Made by a program: the position numbers and the translations under genes. The notes under the pieces were generated by a model. That model had not been told where the DNA came from. It made no database searches and saw only the letters and a list, made by a program, of their open reading frames with translations. A stretch of DNA of 16,892 nt from Acidobacteriota bacterium (GTDB lineage: Bacteria > Acidobacteriota > Vicinamibacteria > Vicinamibacterales > JAKQTR01), in the NCBI GenBank assembly GCA_026393735.1, contig JAPKZP010000516.1, forward strand, positions 1 to 16,892. Direction: 5' to 3'. This document shows positions 7,178-14,104 of this stretch, piece by piece (within the stretch, counting starts at the first letter, position 1; the number at the start of each line of letters is the position of its first letter).

Positions 7178-8224
7178 CGCCAGATCGACCCACGGCTTCG
7201 GAATGAACAGGTGCTCGAAGAGGGCGACCGCATAGCGATCGGTCATCCCCGCGAGGAAGTCCCGGGCAGCCGCGTCGAGCCCTTCGGTCCTCAGGGTCCG
7301 GGCGTCCAGGAACGGTTCGGGTGTCTCGCGGACCTTCTCCCACAAGCCAGCGAGGATCCCGGCGGCCTTCTTGAATTCCCCGGTTGACAGCTCGTTTTCA
7401 TAGACCGACGCGAACAGGAAGGCGCGCAGGTCGAGCATCGCTCCAAGCACGGGCTCGCTCATGCTGATGTCCGCAAGGCCGCAGGCCTGCGTCTCCACGA
7501 CGACGTCTTTCACGAGGCAGCCGATCCGGGCCGAATGCGTTCTGCCCAGTACCTCCAGGGGCTTCGCCGGCAGGTCTTCCGGCGTCACGATTCCTGCCCG
7601 CACCGCGTCGTCGATGTCGTGATTGACATAGGCGATGAGGTCCGCGACGCGCGCGATCTGCCCTTCGAGCGTCGCCGCCTTGATCGGAACATCCGGCCCG
7701 ACGGGTGCGCCGCGCTTCCCCTTCGAGTGCTTGGCGATGCCGTCCCGGACCTCCCACGTGAGATTCAGTCCCTCGCCGTCGCGCTCGAGCACATCGACGA
7801 TCCGGAGGCTCTGTTCGTCATGCTCGAAGCCGCCCGGCACCAGTTGGCTCAGCACCCGCTCCCCCTGGTGCCCGAACGGCGTGTGGCCGAGGTCGTGTCC
7901 CAGGCACACCGCCTCGGTGAGCTCCTCGTGCAGCGCCAGCGCCTTCGAGATGGTTCGGGCGATCTGGGCGACCTCCAGGGTGTGCGTCAGGCGTGTCCGG
8001 TAGTGATCGCTCGTGGGCGCGAAGAAGACCTGGGTCTTGTGCTTCAGCCGGCGAAACGCCTTGCAGTGGATGATGCGATCGCGGTCGCGCTGGAAGGCCG
8101 GCCGGATGTCATCCTCGGGCTCAGGCCGGAGGCGGCCCCGCGTATTGACGCTCTTGGCGGCCCGGGGGGCGAGCGTCGCCTGCTCTCGGCGCTCCAGGTC
8201 CTCGCGAATGGTGGTCATGGCCAT
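7163..8224 (-). CDS. dgt: Deoxyguanosinetriphosphate triphosphohydrolase-like protein (HD domain)
   Basis: Dgt-family enzymes split dNTPs (typically dGTP) into deoxynucleoside and triphosphate, helping to control dNTP pools. The 353-aa product shows the family N-terminus (SVNTRGR, then FQRDRDRIIHCKAFRRLKHK) and the HD metal site: H81 in RLTHTLEVAQIAR, H110 and D111 in GHDLGHTPFGHQGE, and D195 in RVADLIAYVNHD. The C-terminal antiviral-type Dgt half is present to FIPKPW. The start may be the ATG at 8224 or, two codons on, at 8218; GGTGGAG lies upstream of both. It follows deoB by 41 bp, so two nucleoside-metabolism genes sit together. The true nucleotide preference cannot be read from the sequence. 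Confidence 0.93.
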   Translation of the reverse strand: MAMTTIREDLERREQATLAPRAAKSVNTRGRLRPEPEDDIRPAFQRDRDRIIHCKAFRRLKHKTQVFFAPTSDHYRTRLTHTLEVAQIARTISKALALHEELTEAVCLGHDLGHTPFGHQGERVLSQLVPGGFEHDEQSLRIVDVLERDGEGLNLTWEVRDGIAKHSKGKRGAPVGPDVPIKAATLEGQIARVADLIAYVNHDIDDAVRAGIVTPEDLPAKPLEVLGRTHSARIGCLVKDVVVETQACGLADISMSEPVLGAMLDLRAFLFASVYENELSTGEFKKAAGILAGLWEKVRETPEPFLDARTLRTEGLDAAARDFLAGMTDRYAVALFEHLFIPKPWVDLAGRWN

Positions 8225-8265
8225 GTCGCTCCACCGCCGGGCCTGCCGCCCTGCCCACGTCTCTC

Positions 8266-9453
8266 CTAGGCGTCCGCCGCAATCTCGCCCAGGAAGCTGC
8301 GGCCGTTGGGGAGCGGCGCCACACCGAAGATCTCGGCCAGCGTCTGGCCGAGATCGGCGAACGAAGACCGCACGCCCAGGTCGACGCCGGCCCGGACATG
8401 GGCGCCGTATGCCAGGAGGGGCACGAACTCGCGCGAGTGATCGGTGCTGGGCGTGGTCGGGTCGTTGCCATGATCCGCCGTGAGCACGAGGAGATCGTCT
8501 TTACGCAGGGACGGGAGCAGCCGGCCCAGCCGCTCGTCGAACCGCTCGAGATTGGCCGCGTAGCCGGCCACGTCGTTCCGGTGCCCGTACTTCGCGTCGA
8601 AGTCGACGAGGTTGGCGAAGACCAGTCCCGGGGGCGATTCGCGGACGGCCCGGTCGACGGCATCCATCACGTCCGAGTCCGACGCGGCTCGAATGGAGTC
8701 TCCGATACCGTGACCGGCGAACAGGTCCTTGATCTTGCCGATCGCCAGGACCGGAATACCGCGCGCCGTGAGCATGTCGAGCAGCGTCTCGCGCGTCGGC
8801 GGCATGGCATAGTCATGCCGGTTCGCCGTCCGGCTGAAGTGGCCGGGCGTGCCGATGAAGGGCCGCGCGATGACGCGACCGAGCCCCATGCCCTTCACGC
8901 AGATGTCGTAGGCGATCTCGCAGATGCGGTACAGCTCGGGCACCGGAATGATGTCCTCGTGCGCCGCAATCTGGAAGACGCTGTCGGCCGACGTGTAGAC
9001 GATCGGCGCGCCGGTGCGCATGTGCTCCTCGCCCAGGTCGTCGATGATCTGCGTGCCGGACGCCACGGTGTTGCCCAGCGTGCGCCGGCCGATCCGGCGC
9101 TCGAATTCCTGGATCGTGTCCGCCGGGAACCCGCGTGGGAACGTCGGGAACGGATGGTCCAGGACAATGCCCATGAGTTCCCAGTGGCCCGTGACCGAGT
9201 CCTTGCCGGGCGAGGCCTCGTTCAGACGTCCAAAGGCGGCGAGCGGCGCGGCCGGAGGGGTCAGGCGGCTCAGCGGCCGGATGCTGGAGACCCCCAGGGC
9301 ATTCAGGTGCGGGATGCGGAGCGGGATCTGCGCGGCGATGTGTCCCAGCGTGTCGCTGCCCTCGTCGCCGTAGAGGGACGCGTCAGGCAGTTCGCCGACC
9401 CCAACGCTGTCGAGCACCACGACGAAGACCCGACGGAACAATGGATGTGACAT
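8266..9453 (-). CDS. deoB: Phosphopentomutase
   Basis: DeoB interconverts (deoxy)ribose 1-phosphate and 5-phosphate, letting the cell use sugars from nucleosides. From the ATG at 9453 (MSHPLFRRVFVVVLDSVG) the product is 395 aa, the normal size; the frame is open to 9552 but the added residues are a basic run overlapping hfq. It is a member of the alkaline phosphatase superfamily: D15 in LDSVGVGELPDA, DEGSDTLGHIA at 30-40, the phosphorylated residue in GKDSVTGHWELMG at 83-95, and the metal site TADHGNDPTTPSTDHSRE near the C-terminus. The nucleophile position is Ser86 instead of the Thr of E. coli and Bacillus enzymes. It starts 34 bp after hfq; the Shine-Dalgarno is weak. Confidence 0.95.
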   Translation of the reverse strand: MSHPLFRRVFVVVLDSVGVGELPDASLYGDEGSDTLGHIAAQIPLRIPHLNALGVSSIRPLSRLTPPAAPLAAFGRLNEASPGKDSVTGHWELMGIVLDHPFPTFPRGFPADTIQEFERRIGRRTLGNTVASGTQIIDDLGEEHMRTGAPIVYTSADSVFQIAAHEDIIPVPELYRICEIAYDICVKGMGLGRVIARPFIGTPGHFSRTANRHDYAMPPTRETLLDMLTARGIPVLAIGKIKDLFAGHGIGDSIRAASDSDVMDAVDRAVRESPPGLVFANLVDFDAKYGHRNDVAGYAANLERFDERLGRLLPSLRKDDLLVLTADHGNDPTTPSTDHSREFVPLLAYGAHVRAGVDLGVRSSFADLGQTLAEIFGVAPLPNGRSFLGEIAADA

Positions 9454-9487
9454 CTTTCGGTACGACGGGATGCGTCCGAGCGGGGGC

Positions 9488-9748
9488 TCAGTCCCGGGAC
9501 GCGGCGTAGTAGTTCGCGAACGCCTTCGGCGCCTGGATGGATGCGACCGCATGCTTGAACAGCAGGTGATCGGTGCCGTCCCGATCCACGATCACGGCGA
9601 ACCGATCGAAGTTCTTGATGCGCGCCTCGAAGTCCGTCCCGTCCATCAGGCGGAGGCGGACCGTCAGGCGTTCGTGCCGGGCGAGGTTCAGGAACACATC
9701 CTGGATGTTGGGGACAGCGACCGCCTTCGACTCAGGCGTCTGGGCCAT
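9488..9748 (-). CDS. hfq: RNA chaperone Hfq
   Basis: Hfq forms a hexameric Sm-like ring that helps small RNAs pair with mRNAs. The 86-aa product has the Sm1 motif from NIQDVFLNLARHE (Q16 and D17, equal to Q8 and D9 in E. coli), the FDRFAVIV strand, and the Sm2 motif FKHAVASI with K65-H66 (K56-H57 in E. coli). The E. coli Tyr55 position is Phe64. The N-terminus is about eight residues longer than in E. coli, and the C-terminal tail is short (IQAPKAFANYYAASRD), without the long disordered tail. GGAG lies about 11 bases before the ATG. The start lies inside the end of miaA (17-nt overlap), the well-known miaA-hfq pairing. Confidence 0.95.
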   Translation of the reverse strand: MAQTPESKAVAVPNIQDVFLNLARHERLTVRLRLMDGTDFEARIKNFDRFAVIVDRDGTDHLLFKHAVASIQAPKAFANYYAASRD

Positions 9749-10733
9749 GCGTGAGGTTCTCCGCTGGGGGGCTGACGGACGAGACCTCGCCGAGCCGCGC
9801 CGTCATGAGGCGCCCGGCGTCTTCGATACTGTCGTCTCGATCTCCGGCCCGGTGAATCCACACTAGATTAGGCTCTTTGCGAAACCAGATCAACTGGCGC
9901 CGCGCGTAGTGGCGGTTCTCGCGGACGATCAGTTCGCGCGCCGACGCCTCGTCGCGCGCGCCGGTCACTACTTCGAGCACGCGCCCGTAGACGTATCCGG
10001 TGAACGGACGTGCGCCGGGCGGCACGCCGTGCGCCAGCAGGCTCCGCACCTCGTCCACGATGCCCCGCTCGAACTGCACGTCCACGCGGCGCGCGATCCG
10101 CTCGATGATCTCCTGCCACGGCGGACGGACAGCGATGGCGACGACAGTCCAGCCCGCGAGCGGCGCGCGCGTGTCCGCAAAATGATCGGTCAGCGTGCGC
10201 CCGCTGACGAAGTACACCTCGAGCGCGCGGACGACGCGCATCAGGTCGCGCACCTGAATGCGGACGGCCGACGGTGGGTCGACATGCGCGAGGAGGCGGT
10301 GGAGCCTGGCCGCTCCGTGACGTGCGGCCAGCGCGTCGAGCCGGGCGCGCACGCCGGGGTCCGGACCCGGACCGGGAAACAGTCCGCGGACGAGCGCGCG
10401 GAAATAGAATCCCGTGCCGCCCACGAGGATCGGGAGCTTGCCGCGGTCGCGGATGTCCTCGATGACTCGCATGGCGTCGCGCGCGTAGTCCGCCGCCGTG
10501 TACGAACACGACGGGTCGACGATGTCCACCATGTGGTGCGGAATGCCCTGCTGGTCGGCTGGCGCAACCTTGTCCGTGCCGATGTCGAATCCGCGATAGA
10601 CGGCCGTGGAATCGCACGCGACGATCTCGCCGTCGAACCGCCTGGCGAGGGCCAGGCCAAGCGCGCTCTTTCCGCTGGCCGTGGGCCCCAGGACGGCAAC
10701 GATGCGGGGCTCGGGCCCCGGATGAACGCTCAC
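9732..10733 (-). CDS. miaA: tRNA dimethylallyltransferase
   Basis: MiaA adds a dimethylallyl group to N6 of A37 in tRNAs reading codons that start with U, aiding codon reading. From the GTG at 10733 the product is 333 aa and starts (V/M)SVHPGPEPRIVAVLGPTASGKS. The P-loop is at 16-23, DSTAVYRGFDIGTDK follows at 41-55, and VGGTGFYFRALVRGLFPG and RRQLIWFRKEP further on are family motifs. The frame is open to 10793, but the GTG makes a GTGA overlap with the stop of the 31-codon gene upstream and leaves the normal short N-terminus. The 3' end overlaps hfq by 17 nt. The family call is secure; the start is well supported. Confidence 0.95.
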   Translation of the reverse strand: MSVHPGPEPRIVAVLGPTASGKSALGLALARRFDGEIVACDSTAVYRGFDIGTDKVAPADQQGIPHHMVDIVDPSCSYTAADYARDAMRVIEDIRDRGKLPILVGGTGFYFRALVRGLFPGPGPDPGVRARLDALAARHGAARLHRLLAHVDPPSAVRIQVRDLMRVVRALEVYFVSGRTLTDHFADTRAPLAGWTVVAIAVRPPWQEIIERIARRVDVQFERGIVDEVRSLLAHGVPPGARPFTGYVYGRVLEVVTGARDEASARELIVRENRHYARRQLIWFRKEPNLVWIHRAGDRDDSIEDAGRLMTARLGEVSSVSPPAENLTHGPDA

Positions 10734-10825
10734 ACGACCCCGGCGAACCTGGCGAGCGCCCACGCCGCCAGCACGGCGAGCAGGATCAGCCACCCGAACT
10801 GCTGCGTGCGGGTCGGCATGGCCAT
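10730..10825 (-). CDS. Short single-pass membrane peptide, 31 aa, between tonB-like gene and miaA
   Basis: The ATG at 10825 shares its A with the TGA stop of the tonB-like gene (TGATG), and its own TGA forms a GTGA with the miaA start. It is therefore locked at both ends into the reading of its neighbours, which argues that it is translated. The peptide is MAMPTRTQQFGWLILL followed by AVLAAWALARFAGVV: a short polar basic head, then one hydrophobic stretch of about 20 residues (10-29) broken only by Arg26. A second ATG two codons in could serve. There is no clear Shine-Dalgarno, so it may depend on coupling. I recognise no family. It may act as a membrane peptide or simply pass ribosomes on to miaA. 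Confidence 0.6.
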   Translation of the reverse strand: MAMPTRTQQFGWLILLAVLAAWALARFAGVV

Positions 10826-11817
10826 CAGCGTGAAGGCGGCGTCTCGTTGTAGAAGAACGTCACCGTGAACACCGCGTGGTCCGAGGGGTACTCCGGCGGC
10901 AGGGGCTGCGTCGGGTTCGAGGCCGCAATCGCGTTGAACGACGAGTTGTTGAACGCGTCGATCGGGCACGGCCCGATCACGGACACATCGGTGATGGATC
11001 CGTCCTTGTGCACGTTGAAGGTCACGACGACGTGGCCCCGCAGCGACATGGCCGCGTACGGGACGAACCAGTTGCGCTTGATCTGCGCGATGAAGCGGCG
11101 GACCCACGGCCCGAACTCCACGCCCTTGGTGTCGAACTGGATGGCGGATCCGAACTGGCCGCCGCCCTGCGGGTTATCGAAGATCTGCTGCGGCACGTAC
11201 TTCGTCACGTCGCGCAGCGCCTCGGACAGTCCGCCCCCGGTACCCGTGCCGCCGGCCCCCGACCTGGGCATCGGCGCCGGGCCGGTCAATCCCCGCAGCA
11301 CCGCATCGTCCGCGGCCTGCTGCTGAGGCCCGGGCGGTCCCGGCGCCGGCGATCCCGGGTCTTTCGAACCGCTGCCGCTGTCGGCCTGGCGCTGGTCAGG
11401 AGGCGGGGCCGTGCTCCCCGGCTGATCGATGCGCTCCGGCGTGTTCCCTCGCGAAAACGGCAGATCGTTGGCCGGGTTCGGCGGCGGCTGGAACGGCGTC
11501 ATGGCCGTGCGGTCCCGGTCCGACAACTCGGGTGCCTTCGGTGGCTGCTTCGCCTCGAATTCCGCCCGCGGCTGCACGAAGACGAACCGCCGCGCCTCGC
11601 CTTCGCGATCGCGCATCGCCGCCATCTGCGCCTCGAGTTCGCTCGTCGTCGGCTTGGCCACCGGGAACAGCGAGGGCACGAACACGACCGAGAGGATGAG
11701 CATCACGTGGTAGGCGATCGAGACCACAAGCCACCACGGCACGAACAGGCCGTCCCGCCAGGTGCGCCCAGGGATTCCCTCGTAGTCAGGGTGCCGATCG
11801 TCGAAATCAAAGTACAT
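10825..11817 (-). CDS. TonB/TolA-type energy transducer-like protein
   Basis: A 330-aa protein with the layout of TonB or TolA. A short cytoplasmic head (1-24) rich in Asp, one membrane segment (about 25-51), and a long Pro/Gly/Gln-rich periplasmic spacer (about 55-200, with PPPNPAN, APPPDQRQ and PAPGPPGPQQQ) lead to a C-terminal domain (about 235-326). That domain has FIAQIKRNWFVP, SLRGHVVVTFNVHKDGSI and PLPPEYP, the TonB_C/TolA_C pattern. It probably spans the periplasm to pass membrane energy or contact to outer-membrane partners; no ExbB/ExbD or TolQ/R genes are in view. ATG at 11817 has no Shine-Dalgarno and lies only 14 bases after a strong -10. Its stop overlaps the small ORF. TonB versus TolA cannot be settled here. 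Confidence 0.85.
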   Translation of the reverse strand: MYFDFDDRHPDYEGIPGRTWRDGLFVPWWLVVSIAYHVMLILSVVFVPSLFPVAKPTTSELEAQMAAMRDREGEARRFVFVQPRAEFEAKQPPKAPELSDRDRTAMTPFQPPPNPANDLPFSRGNTPERIDQPGSTAPPPDQRQADSGSGSKDPGSPAPGPPGPQQQAADDAVLRGLTGPAPMPRSGAGGTGTGGGLSEALRDVTKYVPQQIFDNPQGGGQFGSAIQFDTKGVEFGPWVRRFIAQIKRNWFVPYAAMSLRGHVVVTFNVHKDGSITDVSVIGPCPIDAFNNSSFNAIAASNPTQPLPPEYPSDHAVFTVTFFYNETPPSR

Positions 11818-11831
11818 CAGGAACTTAAGCG

Positions 11832-11840
11832 ATTATACCA
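11832..11840 (-). promoter_or_regulatory. Extended -10 promoter of the tonB-like/miaA/hfq operon
   Basis: The minus strand reads TGG-TATAAT, a perfect -10 hexamer with the TGn extension, in the 70-bp gap between ubiE and the tonB-like gene. No good -35 is present. Only 14 bases separate it from the ATG at 11817, so the transcript would start about 7 nt before the start codon, near-leaderless. Confidence 0.6.
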
Positions 11841-11887
11841 TCCGGGTCTGACGTTCCCGGCGGCACGCCCGGCAGGTTGGGCTTTCG

Positions 11888-12628
11888 TCAGGGCCGAAGC
11901 GGCTTCGCGGCGCTGTACAGATAGACGACGCCGAACGTCAAAGGGACGGCTTTGACTGTACAAAAACCCGCGGCCTGGAGTTGTGACAGAACGAGGGCAG
12001 GCGCCGGAAAGGTCTCGACCGACTCCGGAAGGTACGCATACGCCGACGCGTGGCCCGAAACCATTCCGCCAATGCGCGGCAGCACGTGACGGAAGTACCA
12101 GAGGTAGGCCTGGCGCACACCGGGCATGGGAGGCAAGCCGAACTCGAGGATGGCGAAGCGACCGCCCGGCCGCAGCACACGGAACACCTCGGCGTAGGTC
12201 TGCTGGGGCTGCTCCACGTTGCGAATGCCGAAGGCCACCATGGCGGCATCGACCGACGCCCCGGCCAGGGGAATGCCCATGGCATCCCCCTGCACGAGGC
12301 AGATCTGATCGCTGAGGCCGCGTGGCGCCAGCTTTTCGGCCCCGAGACGCAGCATCTGGCCCGCGAAGTCCACGCCGACGACCCGTGCCGCCGGCGGCCG
12401 GGCGGTCGCGGCGGCGATTGCCAGATCGGCCGTGCCCGCGCACAGATCGAGGATGGTCTCGCTTCCATCGAGGGCGAGCGCCCGGATCGCCCGCGTGCGC
12501 CACCGCACGTCGAGGCCCGCGCTGAGCAGGTGGTTCAGGACATCGTAGCGGGGCGCGATCGCATCGAACATCCCCGCGATGCGTTTCGGTTGTTTGTCCC
12601 GTCCGAGGCTTTCGGGCGCCAGCGTCAT
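11888..12628 (-). CDS. ubiE: Demethylmenaquinone (ubiquinone) C-methyltransferase
   Basis: UbiE/MenG methylates the quinone ring with S-adenosylmethionine as the last step of menaquinone synthesis, and also acts in ubiquinone synthesis where that is made. The 246-aa product has the first UbiE signature (MFDAIAPRYDVLNHLLSAGL at 20-39, then DVRWR), the SAM loop ILDLCAGTADLAIA, VVGVDFAGQML, VAFGIRNV, and the second signature RVLRPGGRFAILEFGLP. I chose the ATG at 12628 because it overlaps the ubiX stop as ATGA; an ATG at 12649 would only add seven residues inside ubiX. It ends the quinone gene set, 70 bp before the tonB-like gene. Next to futalosine-type genes, menaquinone is the likely product. 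Confidence 0.94.
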   Translation of the reverse strand: MTLAPESLGRDKQPKRIAGMFDAIAPRYDVLNHLLSAGLDVRWRTRAIRALALDGSETILDLCAGTADLAIAAATARPPAARVVGVDFAGQMLRLGAEKLAPRGLSDQICLVQGDAMGIPLAGASVDAAMVAFGIRNVEQPQQTYAEVFRVLRPGGRFAILEFGLPPMPGVRQAYLWYFRHVLPRIGGMVSGHASAYAYLPESVETFPAPALVLSQLQAAGFCTVKAVPLTFGVVYLYSAAKPLRP

Positions 12629-13260
12629 CGCTCGACCTGGCCGGTCCATGCTGGATACAACCCGTGATCCAGCCCCAGCACCGAGAGGATCTTGCCGGCC
12701 AAAAAGTCGCTGAGATCGTCCAGGCTCTTCGGCATCTGGTAGAACGCCGGCATGGCCGGCAGCACGATGGCGCCAGCCTCCGCGCAGGCCACCATGTTGC
12801 GGAGCTGCGGCAGGCTCATCGGCGTCTCACGGGGGACGATCACGAGGGGCTTGCGCTCCTTCAGCATGACGTCGGCCGCGCGCTCGACGAGGTTGCGCGA
12901 CAGGCCGTTGGCGACGCCGGCCAGCGACTTCATCGAGCACGGCACGATCACCATGCCGCGCGCGGGCTGGCTGCCGCTCGCGATGGTCGCGCCGAGATCC
13001 CGGTTGCTGTGCAGGTCGAACGCGCCTCGCCGCACGCCGTCGCCGTACTTCCCGACGAGGTACGGCAGCAGGTTGTCGACGGCCGCGGACTCGCCGAGTT
13101 CGTCCCGCAGGAGCCGGCGGCCATAGTCGCTGACGACGAGATCGAGCGCACAGCCGCGTTCGAGCAGGGCCGCGACGGTGCGAACCGCATAGAGCGCCCC
13201 GCTGGCGCCCGTAATCGCCACCACGTACCGGGGTGGACGCGGGGTCTGGTCAGTGGACAT
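12625..13260 (-). CDS. ubiX: Flavin prenyltransferase UbiX
   Basis: UbiX joins a dimethylallyl group to FMN, making the prenyl-FMN cofactor that UbiD-type decarboxylases need. The 211-aa product has VVAITGASGALYAVR near the N-terminus, SDYGRRLL, IASGSQPARGMVIVPCSMKS in the middle, and LKERKPLVIVPRETPMS, all UbiX/Pad hallmarks. There is no UbiD gene in the window, so the decarboxylase it serves must lie elsewhere; in the futalosine route that would be the UbiD-like MqnL. It overlaps the prenyltransferase stop by 11 nt upstream and the ubiE start by 4 nt downstream, so the three genes are surely co-transcribed. Confidence 0.95.
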   Translation of the reverse strand: MSTDQTPRPPRYVVAITGASGALYAVRTVAALLERGCALDLVVSDYGRRLLRDELGESAAVDNLLPYLVGKYGDGVRRGAFDLHSNRDLGATIASGSQPARGMVIVPCSMKSLAGVANGLSRNLVERAADVMLKERKPLVIVPRETPMSLPQLRNMVACAEAGAIVLPAMPAFYQMPKSLDDLSDFLAGKILSVLGLDHGLYPAWTGQVER

Positions 13261-14104
13261 AGATGGATGCAGCCGTGGTGAGAAAGTACAGGATGCCCAC
13301 GTATCCGTTCAGGTCGAACGCGAACTTCACGCGCGAGAGGTCCGTCGCCGAGACCAGCGACTGCTCGTAGACGAGCAGCGCCGCCACGCCGCCGACGCCG
13401 GCGAGATAGATCGTCCCGAGCGGCACGACCCAGGCGAGCGTCGTCAGGCAGGCCACCGTCACGACATGCAGCGCACGGGAGATGTGCAGCGACGCCGGCA
13501 CGCCGAACCGCTGGGGAATCGAGCGCAGGCCGTGGCGCCGGTCGAACTCGACGTCCTGGCACGCGTACAGCACGTCGAAGCCGCCCACCCACGTGCCGAT
13601 GGCCAGCGCCAGCAACCACGGTTCGACGCCCTTCCCGCCCCCCGCGGCGAGCCACCCGCCCATCGGCGCGACGGCCATGGCGAGACCGAGGAATGCCTGC
13701 GTGGACCAGGTAAAGCGCTTGGCGAGCGAGTACCAGAACACGATGGCGAGCGCGGCCGGCGACAGCGCGAAGCACAGCGGGCCCAGCGCCCACGCGGAGG
13801 CCACGAAGACGGCCGACGCGACCGTGACGAACGCCACCGCCTCACGCCGGGACATCCGCCCGGCCGGCAGCTCACGGCCGGCCGTCCGCGGATTCAACCC
13901 GTCGAAATGCGCGTCGACGATCCGGTTGAAACCCATCGCTGCGCTGCGGGCCGCGACCATGGCCGCCACGATCCACGCGACGCGCGCCCACGTCAGCGGT
14001 ACGTGGCGCGCGGCCAGCAGGGCGCCCGTCAGCGCAAACGGCAGGGCAAACACCGAATGGCTGAGGCGCACGAACGACGCGTAGGTCAACACCCGTTTCA
14101 GCAC
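13250..14104 (-). CDS. mqnP: UbiA-family polyprenyltransferase, probably menaquinone type (MqnP)
   Basis: An integral-membrane enzyme that attaches a polyprenyl chain to an aromatic acid. The 284-aa product has many hydrophobic segments and both Mg-diphosphate motifs of the UbiA family: NRIVDAHFDGLNPRTAGRE (N60, D64, D68) and YACQDVEFDRRHGLRSIP (D184, D188). The GGFDVLYACQDVEFD form is what I associate with proteins annotated as MqnP or 4-hydroxybenzoate prenyltransferase. It overlaps the amidohydrolase stop by 7 nt and ubiX by 11 nt. Between an MqnX-like gene and ubiX/ubiE, the likely substrate is the futalosine-derived naphthoate; the alternative is 4-hydroxybenzoate in ubiquinone synthesis. 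The family is certain; the substrate is inferred. Confidence 0.88.
   Translation of the reverse strand: MLKRVLTYASFVRLSHSVFALPFALTGALLAARHVPLTWARVAWIVAAMVAARSAAMGFNRIVDAHFDGLNPRTAGRELPAGRMSRREAVAFVTVASAVFVASAWALGPLCFALSPAALAIVFWYSLAKRFTWSTQAFLGLAMAVAPMGGWLAAGGGKGVEPWLLALAIGTWVGGFDVLYACQDVEFDRRHGLRSIPQRFGVPASLHISRALHVVTVACLTTLAWVVPLGTIYLAGVGGVAALLVYEQSLVSATDLSRVKFAFDLNGYVGILYFLTTAASIYVH

Noticed and set aside
9454..9552. N-terminal extension of DeoB
   Set aside because: A basic low-complexity run overlapping hfq; the family begins at MSHPLFRRVFVVVLDSVG.
10734..10793. ATG start of MiaA 20 codons upstream
   Set aside because: It would overlap the 31-codon gene and add an Arg/Gly-rich head; the GTG in the GTGA overlap fits better.
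11818..11887. Terminator after ubiE
   Set aside because: GC-rich repeats (CCGGCGG, CCCGGC) do not pair into a clean stem and no T-run follows.
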